DNA from: an uncultured Candidatus Actinomarina sp.
Lineage (GTDB): Bacteria; Actinomycetota; Acidimicrobiia; Actinomarinales; Actinomarinaceae
DNA: 64,000 nucleotides
Assembly: GCA_902610815.1 (NCBI GenBank)
Contig: CACLXG010000003.1
Coordinates: 85,705-149,704, forward strand
Reading direction: 5' to 3'
This document shows positions 9,355 to 19,564 of the stretch, one piece after another. Made by a program: the position numbers and the translations under genes. The notes beneath the pieces are model-generated. The model did not search any database and had not been told where the DNA came from. It saw nothing but the letters and a program-made list of their open reading frames with translations. The first letter of the stretch is position 1, and each line of letters starts with the position of its first letter.

Positions 9355-10324
9355 AATTAAATGTTGAAATAGCAAACCTATCAGTCATTCCTGCGACGTA
9401 GTCAACAGAGTTTGCAATATCGCTTTGATTTTGAACATAATTTTTTGGAAGTTTATCTGGATTTTTTTCATAATAGATTACCAAGGCTTCAACGATATTT
9501 TTTGCTTCAGATCTTTGGGCTAGTGTTTCTTCTCTTAAATAAACCTTATCGAACATAAACTCTCTTAATTCATGCATAACTGTTAATATTTCTTCATCCA
9601 TTTGTAAACTACCACCGGAAGAAGCTTTAAAAACACCTGAGATTAATGAATTGATCCATGTTTTTCCTGGTGAACCCAAAATAGACGTAATATTTTTTGG
9701 AATGTCAGATTCTTTTAAAACACCTGCTCTTATAGCATCTTCAACATCGTGAGAGAGATAAGCAATTCTATCAGCAAATCTACAAATTAAACCTTCGGGA
9801 GAGAATGGAGGCTCTTTATATCTCCAGGGGTGTTTTTCAATTCCATTTATAGTTTCTTTTGTCAGATTAAGAGGTTCTATTACAGACAACATTCTTACGG
9901 AGTTCTCAGAGTGACTCCAGCCACCATCAAGCATATCATTTAATACATCTTCTCCAGTGTGACCAAATGGTGAATGACCTACATCATGTCCTAAGCAAAT
10001 TGCCTCAGTCAAATCTGGATTTAAACCTAACGTTTTAGCAATAGATCTTCCAATTTGGGTTACATTAAGTGTATGAGTCATTCTTGTTATAAAATGATCT
10101 CCATCAGGATTTATAAAAACTTGTGTTTTATGTTTCAATCTTCTGAAAGTTTTTGAGTGAATAATTCTATCTCGATCTCTCTCAAAACATGTTCTGAACG
10201 CATCTGGTTCTTCATTTAAGTGTCTTCCTAAAGAGTTGGAAGAAAAAGTAGCATTGCTGGATAGAGTAACACGTTCATTTTGCTCTCTCCATATCCTATC
10301 TCTAAGGATAAATGAATCGTTCAT
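9344..10324 (-). CDS. dgt: Deoxyguanosinetriphosphate triphosphohydrolase-like HD protein
   Basis: FRRLKHKTQVF, RMTHTLNVTQIGR, LGHDVGHSPFGHTGE HD-domain signature. Confidence 0.88.
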   Translation of the reverse strand: MNDSFILRDRIWREQNERVTLSSNATFSSNSLGRHLNEEPDAFRTCFERDRDRIIHSKTFRRLKHKTQVFINPDGDHFITRMTHTLNVTQIGRSIAKTLGLNPDLTEAICLGHDVGHSPFGHTGEDVLNDMLDGGWSHSENSVRMLSVIEPLNLTKETINGIEKHPWRYKEPPFSPEGLICRFADRIAYLSHDVEDAIRAGVLKESDIPKNITSILGSPGKTWINSLISGVFKASSGGSLQMDEEILTVMHELREFMFDKVYLREETLAQRSEAKNIVEALVIYYEKNPDKLPKNYVQNQSDIANSVDYVAGMTDRFAISTFNSIH

Positions 10325-10333
10325 ACAACTACT

Positions 10334-10885
10334 TTACAAGTTGTAGCTCTCTAGTAAAGAGCTTAATTCCATCCAGTCATTTAAATCTTTTGTTCCAGAA
10401 ACTGGTCTATTATAAGGGCGAACAAACCTGAGAATTAATTTTTCGGGCACATGCTTAACAAAGTTTTCTAACTGATGAGGGGCATCATCAATATATACAT
10501 CACAGTTTATGTTCCACTTATCTTCAATAAAATGAATTTCTTTAGAAGGAATTGTATTTTCCCCAAGCCAAATAAGCGTATCGTGAATTGACCACCATGG
10601 TTTAGAGGACAAGATTACAATTTCATGACCTGCCATGGACAACTCAATTAGTACCTCAACTGCATTGTCGTATGTTCTTAAATTCCTAAATATAGAAGAA
10701 CCATTAAAATCTTTTGCCCAATTCCAAAAATCAATTTCTTCCTCGAAGTGAGTGAGAGGTTTTGATAAGCCCCATTCGGTAATATCTTTTTCTAGAACCT
10801 CTTTACCGAAGTCTTTTTTATATTGAGATGTCCATCCGCTAGTAAAGTCTGCTACAACCCCATCTAAATCAACACCTATTCTCAT
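10334..10885 (-). CDS. 5'(3')-deoxyribonucleotidase (NT5C-type HAD phosphatase)
   Basis: MRIGVDLDGVVADFTSGW start; KWNINCDVYIDDAPHQLENF. The ORF-track N-terminal extension (10951) is probably not coding. Confidence 0.75.
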   Translation of the reverse strand: MRIGVDLDGVVADFTSGWTSQYKKDFGKEVLEKDITEWGLSKPLTHFEEEIDFWNWAKDFNGSSIFRNLRTYDNAVEVLIELSMAGHEIVILSSKPWWSIHDTLIWLGENTIPSKEIHFIEDKWNINCDVYIDDAPHQLENFVKHVPEKLILRFVRPYNRPVSGTKDLNDWMELSSLLESYNL

Positions 10886-10945
10886 TTGACTTAGTCTAAT
10901 TGTATGATGCATTATGGAAAGTAAAAGATAGTAACATTTATTTAT

Positions 10946-12487
10946 ATGCAAGAAGCACTATACAGAAAATATAGACCTAGCTCTCTAGAGGAGTTAGTTG
11001 GGCAATCTGATGCCGCACAACTCATCAGTGAACAAATAAAAAATAATAACTTGAGTCATGCGTACTTATTTTCAGGACCAAGGGGAGTTGGTAAAACTTC
11101 TTTAGCACGCATTATTGCAACAACAATTGGGTGTGATCCAGTATTTGATATTACTGAAATAGATGCAGCGTCTCATAATAAAGTAGATGATGTTCGAGAG
11201 CTTAATGATAGTGTTAATTTTATTGCAAGCAGTCCAGGAAAGAAAAGAGTATTCATCCTTGATGAAGTACATATGCTTTCTAATGCTGCTTCAAATGCAT
11301 TTTTAAAAACCCTTGAAGAGCCACCCGAACATGTAATTTTTATACTTGCAACAACTGAACCAGAGAGAGTGATTGAGACAATTAGAAGCAGAACAACACA
11401 AATAGCATTTAAAAGAATAAAAAACGCTGATATCATTACTTCTCTTGAAAAGATTAGTAAGGCTGAAAAAATTAAGTTGTCTAAAGACATTTTAGAGTAC
11501 ATTGCCAACCAAAGTGATGGTTCACTGAGAGATGCCATTAATCTATTTGAACAGACTTTCTCAACTTTCGGCAACAAAGCCACTATGGAACAACTTTATA
11601 GTATTTTAGGAAAGGTTACGACAACAGATTTACTTAAAATATTAGAAGCAATGGGAACTCAGGATACTGCAACTGTTCTTAGAGTACTTAGGGCAAATTA
11701 TAAAAACGGATTACAGGCTATTGATATCTTAAATTCCATTACAGATCTTTTCAGAAATTTATTTTACTTTAAGTATCTGCCTGAAGATGAAAACTTCACT
11801 TCATTAAGTGATTCTGAAAAAGAGTTAATCAAAAATTGTAATGATATTATTTCTGCAAAAGATTTATCAAGAATTTTAGATATGCTTGATGAGATTAATC
11901 AAAGTATTAGAACTTCACCGTCCCAAGAATTAAAATTAGAACTATTTCTAGTAAAACTTATTAAACCACAATTGGCGACGGATATTAAGTCTGTGAGTAG
12001 AAGAGTTGATATGCTAGAAGAGCATGGTGTAACAGGAAAAATTTCTGAAAAGCAAGAAACATCTCCAGATAAAAAAAAACTAGGTAATGAAAAAGTAGCT
12101 AAAGATAAACCTAAAAAAGAAAATACTAAGAAACCAATTGTAAAAAATGATATTGAGAACTTTGATGTTTATTGGCCAAAAATACTAGAGGAGGCTAAGT
12201 CGATTCTTACACCAAGAAAGTACTCTTACTTAACACTTGTAAAACCTGAGGTTATAGACTCAAATAATTTAACTTTATATATAGATAGTGAAAACGAATA
12301 TCTGATATCTGAACTTCGTAAGTCAGATGAAATTATTGAATTAATTAAATCAAATGTTACCCAGAAAATGGGGGTAGAAGTAACTGTTGCTATTCAACCG
12401 TATGAAGGGCTTCAAAATAATAATCAAACAAGTAAAGATGTACAAAGTAACATTAGTGAAATTTTTGATGTTGAGAGTATTGATTAA
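10946..12487 (+). CDS. dnaX: DNA polymerase III subunit gamma/tau, lacking the zinc-finger module
   Basis: YRKYRPSSLEELVGQ, GPRGVGKTSLARIIATTIGCDPVFDITEIDAASHNKVDDVREL, RVFILDEVHMLS, LEEPPEHVIFILATTEPE. Confidence 0.93.
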   Translation: MQEALYRKYRPSSLEELVGQSDAAQLISEQIKNNNLSHAYLFSGPRGVGKTSLARIIATTIGCDPVFDITEIDAASHNKVDDVRELNDSVNFIASSPGKKRVFILDEVHMLSNAASNAFLKTLEEPPEHVIFILATTEPERVIETIRSRTTQIAFKRIKNADIITSLEKISKAEKIKLSKDILEYIANQSDGSLRDAINLFEQTFSTFGNKATMEQLYSILGKVTTTDLLKILEAMGTQDTATVLRVLRANYKNGLQAIDILNSITDLFRNLFYFKYLPEDENFTSLSDSEKELIKNCNDIISAKDLSRILDMLDEINQSIRTSPSQELKLELFLVKLIKPQLATDIKSVSRRVDMLEEHGVTGKISEKQETSPDKKKLGNEKVAKDKPKKENTKKPIVKNDIENFDVYWPKILEEAKSILTPRKYSYLTLVKPEVIDSNNLTLYIDSENEYLISELRKSDEIIELIKSNVTQKMGVEVTVAIQPYEGLQNNNQTSKDVQSNISEIFDVESID

Positions 12488-12825
12488 TTTTCTTTAAGAT
12501 TTAATTCACTTAACGCAACTGTAATTCTTCTTGAGCCTTGATTTTGAGCACTTTTACATAATTCAATAAAGCTCCTTAACTCACCAGTTCGAAATTTCTT
12601 TAACTCATCACCAGATTCGATTTTTGTGTTTCTTTCTCTTTCCAAAAGTTTTATTTCTATCTCTTTTGCTCTAGCAAGGTAAGTGCTACTTACCTCGAAT
12701 AAAGTATCTACCCCATCAGCTATTGGTGGGTTGATGTGTCCCATAAGAACATCAATGTATTCCTTTATTTCATCGTGCAAATCTTGGGCACTAGAGAGAC
12801 CTTTTTTTAATGGAAATTTTTGCAT
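12484..12825 (-). CDS. Hypothetical protein
   Basis: 113 aa ORF tightly packed (1-4 nt overlaps) between dnaX and murJ. Confidence 0.55.
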   Translation of the reverse strand: MQKFPLKKGLSSAQDLHDEIKEYIDVLMGHINPPIADGVDTLFEVSSTYLARAKEIEIKLLERERNTKIESGDELKKFRTGELRSFIELCKSAQNQGSRRITVALSELNLKEN

Positions 12826-14303
12826 TATCTTCTTTTAGCTATATTAATATACTCAAAGTTTAGCAAGTTTAATGAGACAAAAATCACTACAGGTATAAGT
12901 AATAAGCTAAAAATTAAATTTAATATTCCAGAAAGTGAAATTGAGATTCCAAAAACAAAATAAACTAAAACAAGAATCAAAGTAATTTTAAAAAACTCAA
13001 CTACTAAATTTTTATTAAAAATTCTTTCCGAATTAAATTTGATCGATACGAGTAGCACAACGCAGTATATGTATAAGGAAAAAATTATAATCCATGCATA
13101 TGTCTGAGAATTACTTGCAGCATTAAAAAGCATGATTGAAGTTAAAACAGTAATTAAGCTACCCGTTATTACTGGAAACCAAAATTTTTGTTGGACATAA
13201 TACGATCTTGTAAGAATCTGGTTGATAGACCAAGGAATTATTGCCAGAGAAATAATAACAAATACTCCACTTACTCTAGATGTATCTGTACTTGTAAAAG
13301 CTCCTCGTTCATAAATTATTTTTATTAAGTAATCTGCATTTACAATTGCAACAATCATCAACGATCCACCAATTAGAAACAAATAAGATAGTTGTTTTTT
13401 TACTAGTTCAGATAGTTCATCAATTTCTTTTTTTTGATAAAGCCTAGAAAGCAACGGATAGCTTGCCACTCCAACTGCCTGAGCAATAATACCAACTGGA
13501 AGAAGCGCTATCCTCCTTGCATATCTAAACGTTGCAACACTTCCAGCAGTAAGAAATGTACCAAAAATTCTAAATAGCTGCTCATCAATTACTGCAATCG
13601 ACTGACCAATAATTAATGGGAATGAAATAACAACGTATTCTTTCAGGTGTTTTATTTTTGGAGCAAGAAAATAGAAATTTAATCCCGATTTTTTTGCACC
13701 ATAAATCTGAATTATAAAATGACCTATTATTGACCCAATTAATGTTCCAAGAGCAAAACCTTCAACAGTTTCTTCAGGGGATGATGAATTTACCCATCCA
13801 AACAAAATAATTGTTGAGTTGTAAACTACTGGTGCAAGCGCCGCATATCTAAAGCTGTCATGAAAATATTGATATGACATAAGTATTGCTCCAATAAAGA
13901 AAAATACTTGGCTAAAAATAATTGGAGTAAATACCTTTGTAAAAAAACCTAATGACTGAATCTCTAAAAACTCTGCAAACTGAAATCTGAAAGAATATGT
14001 TATTAGTGAAAAAAGTACAAAAACTATTGAAAGTCCATAAAGAATTGAAAGGAAATATTTTTCTAACTCTTCTTTACCTTTCTTGCTCATTATTGGTATC
14101 AATGTGATTGCTAGGTAGCCTCCAGCAGAAAGATAGAAAAGAAAGTCAGGAATTATAAATGCTAAGTCCAACGTATCTGTAGCTTCCGATACTCCTGCCC
14201 AATTAGCTAGAAGTATTTCCCTAAAAAATCCAAGTACTCTACTTGCCGCATAAGAAAAAGTTATTATTGAGATAGATCCAATTAATTTTTTATAATTTTG
14301 CAT
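12825..14303 (-). CDS. murJ: Lipid II flippase MurJ/MviN
   Basis: Polytopic; YAASRVLGFFREILLANWAG, ARRIALLPVGIIAQAVGVASYPLLSRL. Confidence 0.88.
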   Translation of the reverse strand: MQNYKKLIGSISIITFSYAASRVLGFFREILLANWAGVSEATDTLDLAFIIPDFLFYLSAGGYLAITLIPIMSKKGKEELEKYFLSILYGLSIVFVLFSLITYSFRFQFAEFLEIQSLGFFTKVFTPIIFSQVFFFIGAILMSYQYFHDSFRYAALAPVVYNSTIILFGWVNSSSPEETVEGFALGTLIGSIIGHFIIQIYGAKKSGLNFYFLAPKIKHLKEYVVISFPLIIGQSIAVIDEQLFRIFGTFLTAGSVATFRYARRIALLPVGIIAQAVGVASYPLLSRLYQKKEIDELSELVKKQLSYLFLIGGSLMIVAIVNADYLIKIIYERGAFTSTDTSRVSGVFVIISLAIIPWSINQILTRSYYVQQKFWFPVITGSLITVLTSIMLFNAASNSQTYAWIIIFSLYIYCVVLLVSIKFNSERIFNKNLVVEFFKITLILVLVYFVFGISISLSGILNLIFSLLLIPVVIFVSLNLLNFEYINIAKRR

Positions 14304-15168
14304 GTAACTCTTTCATTTTAGATAGTAATTCATAGGGAACTTTTATAGGGGAATTTTCGTATCCTATACCTAATAGATTATTTGGTTTTCTACTTCCATG
14401 AAAATCACTACCTCCTGATACTAAAAGTTTTTGATTTTCACACACTTCTAACAATGTATTGATGGTGTTATGAGAGTAACCTGGATAATAAACTTCAATT
14501 CCGTCAATATCCATATCTTTTAGAGTCTGAATATAATTATGAAAATTATTATCTATCCAGTTGTCTGACTTTGAATATAATTTATTGCTCATAAGAGTAT
14601 GAGGATGAGCAAGAAACACTAAAGATTTTGATTGCTTTGCTAGATTTATAATTTCTTTTATACCCAGCTGATGATTATCAATCCCATCTATTTTTCCATT
14701 ACCAAGATATTTTGAAAAAGCCTCAGAAATGTTTGAAACATAATTTTTTTTAACCATAAGTTCTGCAATATGAGGCCTTCCAGGTACTTTTGTCTCTAAG
14801 CTATCAAGATCTTTTTTATCAATATAAATTTCAAATTCTTCCAAATTATCAATAATTGAATAATTTCTTTCAATTTTATTTTGCCTCAATTCATGTAGTT
14901 TTTTATCTAAGGGTGACTCTTCTTTAAGAAAATATACCAATAAATGAGTACCTCCAAATTTATTAGTATCATCAAGAAGATTCCAACTTACACTTATTTC
15001 TACACCATGGATTATCTCTATATTGTTTTGTTGAGGAACCTTAGTGAGGTATTCATGGTCTGAAATACAAATAGCCTCTAATTGTAGTTCTATAGAGGAT
15101 TCAATAATAGCTTCAGTTGAATCGGTTCCGTCAGAATTTACTGAGTGAACATGTAAATCTATACTCAT
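14290..15168 (-). CDS. PHP-domain phosphoesterase
   Basis: MSIDLHVHSVNSDGTDS, ISDHEYL, VFLAHPHTL, VSGGSDFHG. Confidence 0.85.
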   Translation of the reverse strand: MSIDLHVHSVNSDGTDSTEAIIESSIELQLEAICISDHEYLTKVPQQNNIEIIHGVEISVSWNLLDDTNKFGGTHLLVYFLKEESPLDKKLHELRQNKIERNYSIIDNLEEFEIYIDKKDLDSLETKVPGRPHIAELMVKKNYVSNISEAFSKYLGNGKIDGIDNHQLGIKEIINLAKQSKSLVFLAHPHTLMSNKLYSKSDNWIDNNFHNYIQTLKDMDIDGIEVYYPGYSHNTINTLLEVCENQKLLVSGGSDFHGSRKPNNLLGIGYENSPIKVPYELLSKMKELHAKL

Positions 15169-15226
15169 AAAACAAGAGTACTAGGGTCTTTAATTCTTTA
15201 ATAAATTAATTAGAATGTTTCCAATG

Positions 15227-16435
15227 AGTTTAATAGTACAAAAATTTGGCGGTACGAGCGTTGCAGATACAGATTCACTCAGAATTGTTGCTGAGAGAAT
15301 TATCGATTGCAAAAAAAATGGTAATGACGTAGTAGTTGTTCCATCTGCAATGGGTTCCAGTACAGATGAGTTAACTCAACTTGCAAACGATCTTTCAGAA
15401 AACCCAACACCTAGGGAACTGGATATGCTCTTATCAGCAGGTGAGAGAATCACAATGTCTTTATTATCAATGCATTTAAATAGTCTTGGTTATAGCTCTT
15501 TTTCTCTTACTGGTTCTCAAGCTGGGATAATTACAACTTCTAGACATGGACAAGCTGAAATAGAGGAAATAACTGGTGAAAGAGTTAAAGAAGGCTTAGA
15601 AAACGGAGACATTGTAATTGTTGCTGGGTTTCAAGGCTTTAACAGAGATACAAAAGAAATAACAACCTTAGGCAGAGGAGGTTCTGATGCTACTGCAGTT
15701 GCACTTGCTGCTGCTCTTGGAGCAGAGAGGTGTGAAATATTTACTGATGTAGAAGGTGTGTTTACCGCAGACCCGAGAGTTATCAAGTCTGCTGAACTAA
15801 TTCCTGAAATCACTTATGAAGAAATGTTAGAAATGGCTTCTTCTGGAGCTGGAGTTTTAATGGCTAGGTCTGTAGAATTTGGCAGAAGGTATAATGTACC
15901 AATAATTGTAAAATCTACATTTAAAAATAATGAAGGAACTGAAGTAAAAGAGAAAGTAATGGAAGAAGCATTAGTTAGTGGAGTGACACATAATACTAAA
16001 GAAGTAAAATTTACTCTTTTTGAGGTTCCAGATCAACCTGGAATTGCTGGAAAAGTTTTTGGTTTATTGTCTCAGATCGGCATCAATGTAGACATGATCG
16101 TTCAAAACGTGTCCAAAGACTCTATAACTGATATCTCATTTACGGCGCCTACTGAACAAAAAGATGCTGTTGAAGATATGTTAAAAAATATTGCTACAGA
16201 GCTTAAAGCCAAAGGTTACGATGTTGATGAAAATATCGGAAGAGTTTCGATAATTGGAGCTGGGATGAAATCAGAATCTGGAGTTGCATCTAAAATGTTT
16301 CAAATATTAGGGGAAAACTCAATAAATATTTCGATGATTTCAACTTCTCCTATAAGAGTTTCTTGTGTAATCGATAGTAAAGATATAAACCATGCCGTGG
16401 AGGCCTTACATAAGGAATTCATAGAAAAAGAATGA
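15227..16435 (+). CDS. lysC: Aspartate kinase
   Basis: MSLIVQKFGGTSVADTDS, TTLGRGGSDATAVALAAAL, FTDVEGVFTADPRV, two ACT domains; ends in a TGA stop overlapping asd. Confidence 0.95.
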   Translation, partial: SLIVQKFGGTSVADTDSLRIVAERIIDCKKNGNDVVVVPSAMGSSTDELTQLANDLSENPTPRELDMLLSAGERITMSLLSMHLNSLGYSSFSLTGSQAGIITTSRHGQAEIEEITGERVKEGLENGDIVIVAGFQGFNRDTKEITTLGRGGSDATAVALAAALGAERCEIFTDVEGVFTADPRVIKSAELIPEITYEEMLEMASSGAGVLMARSVEFGRRYNVPIIVKSTFKNNEGTEVKEKVMEEALVSGVTHNTKEVKFTLFEVPDQPGIAGKVFGLLSQIGINVDMIVQNVSKDSITDISFTAPTEQKDAVEDMLKNIATELKAKGYDVDENIGRVSIIGAGMKSESGVASKMFQILGENSINISMISTSPIRVSCVIDSKDINHAVEALHKEFIEKE

Positions 16436-17418
16436 AGATAGCAATTGTTGGTGCAACAGGCCTTGTTGGCACAAATATTATAAGTTTATGTGAAAAGTAT
16501 TTCGATATAGATACTGAATACACACTCTTTGCTTCAAAATCCTCCGAAGGAAAAAAAATAAAAATTAATGACAAGGAACTAACCGTTAAGGAACTTAATA
16601 AAGAAAATATTGGAGAATACAATATTTCGCTCTTTTCAGCTGGTGGAGAAAGGTCTAAAGAATATGCACAGACTTTCATAAACAAAGGTTCGTTTGTTAT
16701 TGATAACTCATCTATGTTTAGAATGAAACACGAAATACCTCTTGTTGTGTATGGAATTAATGAAAATATAATTACAAAAGAATCAAGACTAATATCTAAT
16801 CCGAACTGCACAACAATGGGATTAGTAATGGCTTTAAAGCCCCTACATGACAAATACACCCTATCTTCCATGACACCTGTTGCTTATCAGGCAGTGTCTG
16901 GATCAGGATCTGAAGCTATAAAATCATTAGAAAATGAAACTTTATTAGGGAATAAATTAGATGCAAATTTTGAACAAGCTTATTATTCAAATCCAATAGC
17001 TCGGAATGTTATTCCTCTTGCAGGAAGCTTAACTGATAATGGATACACTGATGAAGAAATGAAATTTGTGCATGAATCAAGAAAAATACTATCAATTTCA
17101 GATTTAGTTGTTGAACCTTCTAATGCAAGAGTTGGAGTAAGGACAGGTCATGGAACTTTTTGTTCTGCAGTATTTGAAAATGAAGTTGATGTAGAGGAAT
17201 GCGCTGATTTACTAAATAATTTTGACGGTGTAGAAGTCTGGAATGATTCATTACCAACACCATTAGATGTAGAAGGCAAAGATGAAGTCTTAGTTTCTAG
17301 ACTTAGACAAGGACTTTCCTCAAAGAAGATTTTAAACTTTTGGGTAGTCTCCGACAACCTTCTAAAAGGGGCTGCTTTAAATGCAGTCCAGATAGCTAAG
17401 TTTGTGGAAAAATTATGA
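16432..17418 (+). CDS. asd: Aspartate-semialdehyde dehydrogenase
   Basis: MKIAIVGATGLVGTNII, NPNCTTMGLVMALKPL, catalytic Cys context, R-x-GHG; overlaps lysC. Confidence 0.93.
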   Translation: MKIAIVGATGLVGTNIISLCEKYFDIDTEYTLFASKSSEGKKIKINDKELTVKELNKENIGEYNISLFSAGGERSKEYAQTFINKGSFVIDNSSMFRMKHEIPLVVYGINENIITKESRLISNPNCTTMGLVMALKPLHDKYTLSSMTPVAYQAVSGSGSEAIKSLENETLLGNKLDANFEQAYYSNPIARNVIPLAGSLTDNGYTDEEMKFVHESRKILSISDLVVEPSNARVGVRTGHGTFCSAVFENEVDVEECADLLNNFDGVEVWNDSLPTPLDVEGKDEVLVSRLRQGLSSKKILNFWVVSDNLLKGAALNAVQIAKFVEKL

Positions 17419-18065
17419 TTTCTACGAATGAAAAACTAGCTAAAAAACAAAGAAAAATACTAGGGCCTCTAGGAAGGTTATTGCTAAAAGTTTTTAGGTG
17501 GGAAATTAAAGGAAAAATTCCTGATTTAGAAAAAATGATACTTATAGGTATTCCCCATACAGCTATGAGAGATGCTTGGTATGGGCTATTAGCTGTATGG
17601 GCATTAGATCTAAAAGTTAATTTTTTTGGAGCTGCTTGGGTTTTTACAAGGCTTCCAAGTTTATTTACGATATCTAAAAATTTAGATAGGCAGGGAATTC
17701 CCTGGCCATTTTGGTGGTTACAAAAGTACTTGATGCTTAAGCTGGGAGGAATTCCTGTTTATCGTGTCAACTCCAAAGGATTAATTAGAGGAGCTGTTGA
17801 AGAATTTAAGACAATTGATAACTACATTTTACTTATAGCCCCAGAAGGGGGAGTTGAACCTGTTAAGCAATTTAGAAGTGGCTTTTATTACTTAGCAAAA
17901 GGATTAAATATACCCTATGTGCCAATTGAGATTGATTTTAAAAATAGGTGTTTTGGAATCCAAGAGCCTAAGTATATAACTGGAACATTTGAACAAGAAT
18001 CAGAAAAAATAGCCAGCTTATTTAGTGGAGTTGAAGGAGCAACTAGAACTTTTAAAATGTTATAA
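17415..18065 (+). CDS. 1-acyl-sn-glycerol-3-phosphate acyltransferase-like protein
   Basis: LIGIPHTAMRDAWYG (HTxxxD-like), LIAPEGGVEPVKQFRSGFYYLA. Confidence 0.7.
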   Translation: MISTNEKLAKKQRKILGPLGRLLLKVFRWEIKGKIPDLEKMILIGIPHTAMRDAWYGLLAVWALDLKVNFFGAAWVFTRLPSLFTISKNLDRQGIPWPFWWLQKYLMLKLGGIPVYRVNSKGLIRGAVEEFKTIDNYILLIAPEGGVEPVKQFRSGFYYLAKGLNIPYVPIEIDFKNRCFGIQEPKYITGTFEQESEKIASLFSGVEGATRTFKML

Positions 18066-18735
18066 AGAAGGGGATAAACAAACTCAAAATATAATTACCA
18101 ACTGGTATTTGCTTTAATCCTAATAGATTTATTCCAACACCTACGAGTAAAACTCCACCAATACCCGCAATTGAATCTGCTACGACTTGGTCTATCGACC
18201 CTCCGAGACCTAATGCGCACAATGTAAAAAATCCTTGATAGAAAAGAATTGAAACCCCCGAGTATCCTGCTCCTTTCCCACCACTTGAAGTTAGAAAAAG
18301 TACTAGAAAACAATCGAGTGCTGTTTTAATTAAAAGTAGTTCTATATTCCCTTCTACAACGTCGAGAAAAGGACCAACAATTGCCAGCGGACCAGTAACT
18401 ACAATTAGAGATGCAGTTAAATAGCTTTCAATAAACTTACTTTTTTCCGAACTATCTTTTTCAAATTTATTATGTAGATACTCTCCAAAACTTTTTATTC
18501 TCTCTTCTATCCTTAAGTAAGTTCCTATAATCGCACCAATTAGTACGGCTACTAATGTGAGTAAAAACTCGGGACTTTTTAGCGACTCTCTTATTCCAAG
18601 AGTAAGAACAAGAAGACCAAGTGGTAATAAATTATTTTCGAAATTTTTAATCTCTTTTTTAACGAAGAGTCTCGTTAAAACTCCAACACCAATTACAGCA
18701 AAAGAATTTATTAGTGTGCCTATTCCTGGAATCAT
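18052..18735 (-). CDS. DUF554 family membrane protein
   Basis: [24 protein letters not shown]...[17 protein letters not shown]554-like. Confidence 0.75.
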   Translation of the reverse strand: MIPGIGTLINSFAVIGVGVLTRLFVKKEIKNFENNLLPLGLLVLTLGIRESLKSPEFLLTLVAVLIGAIIGTYLRIEERIKSFGEYLHNKFEKDSSEKSKFIESYLTASLIVVTGPLAIVGPFLDVVEGNIELLLIKTALDCFLVLFLTSSGGKGAGYSGVSILFYQGFFTLCALGLGGSIDQVVADSIAGIGGVLLVGVGINLLGLKQIPVGNYILSLFIPFFITF

Positions 18736-19298
18736 AACTTTTTAAAGTCAGTGTGACTTCTGCTTGGAGTAGGTCCTTCCTGCCCCTGGTACTTACTCCC
18801 ATAAGTTTCTGATCCATATTCAGATTCTGAAGGCGAATTCAGATAGTAAAACGATATCTGACCTATTTTCATTTCAGGGTAAATTTTTATTGGAAGATTT
18901 GCTACATTTGAAAGTTCAAGTGTTAAGTAGCCCGAAAATCCTGGATCCACAAAGCCTGCAGTAGAGTGAATTAATAAACCAATTCTTCCAAGTGAACTTT
19001 TTCCTTCGAGTCTGGCAACAACTTTATTTGAAAGAGAAACTTTTTCGAATGTGGTTCCAAGTACAAATTCACCGGGGTGAAGCACAAACGGCTCTTCAAT
19101 ACTTGCAGTTACAAGTGAAGTTAGATCATCTTGTTGAGCTTTTGGATCAATATGAGAATATTTATGGTTTTCAAAAACCCTAAAATCTGCACCTACTCTA
19201 AGATCTATACTTGAAGGTTGAATATATTCTTCAATCAATGGGGATATTTCGATATCATTATTTTTAATTGAATTTTTTATGTCTATATCTGATAACAT
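18732..19298 (-). CDS. dcd: dCTP deaminase
   Basis: [68 protein letters not shown]. Confidence 0.93.
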   Translation of the reverse strand: MLSDIDIKNSIKNNDIEISPLIEEYIQPSSIDLRVGADFRVFENHKYSHIDPKAQQDDLTSLVTASIEEPFVLHPGEFVLGTTFEKVSLSNKVVARLEGKSSLGRIGLLIHSTAGFVDPGFSGYLTLELSNVANLPIKIYPEMKIGQISFYYLNSPSESEYGSETYGSKYQGQEGPTPSRSHTDFKKL

Positions 19299-19341
19299 TT
19301 TTCCACTTACTCCTTGAATATAATAATCGTTTTATAAAAAA

Positions 19342-19542
19342 TTATCTGTTTATTAAAGATGCAATAGACCAAAGCGTTATTAAAAGACCAACACCAGTTA
19401 AAAAAATGGTTCTACTCAGATACATATTTTCCCTTTTATGATTCTTGTTAAAAAAAGCAGCAAGGTTTCCAGCAACCATTGCCGCCCCAACACCCAACAA
19501 AAGAAGAATAATTGTTAAATCTAGTGCAAATGGATCATTCAT
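19342..19542 (-). CDS. Small two-TM membrane protein, unknown
   Basis: 66 aa, LDLTIILLLLGVGAAMVAGNLAAFF...RTIFLTGVGLLITLWSIASLI. Confidence 0.5.
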   Translation of the reverse strand: MNDPFALDLTIILLLLGVGAAMVAGNLAAFFNKNHKRENMYLSRTIFLTGVGLLITLWSIASLINR

Positions 19543-19564
19543 AACTTATATTATGATAATGAAT

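Noticed and set aside
18095-18313. Shadow ORF antisense/out of frame to DUF554, and similar shadow ORFs (e.g. 1204..1404, 4579..4782, 11173..11583, 33598..33954, 47122..47409)
   Set aside because: All overlap confidently identified genes in other frames and show low-complexity composition typical of shadow ORFs.
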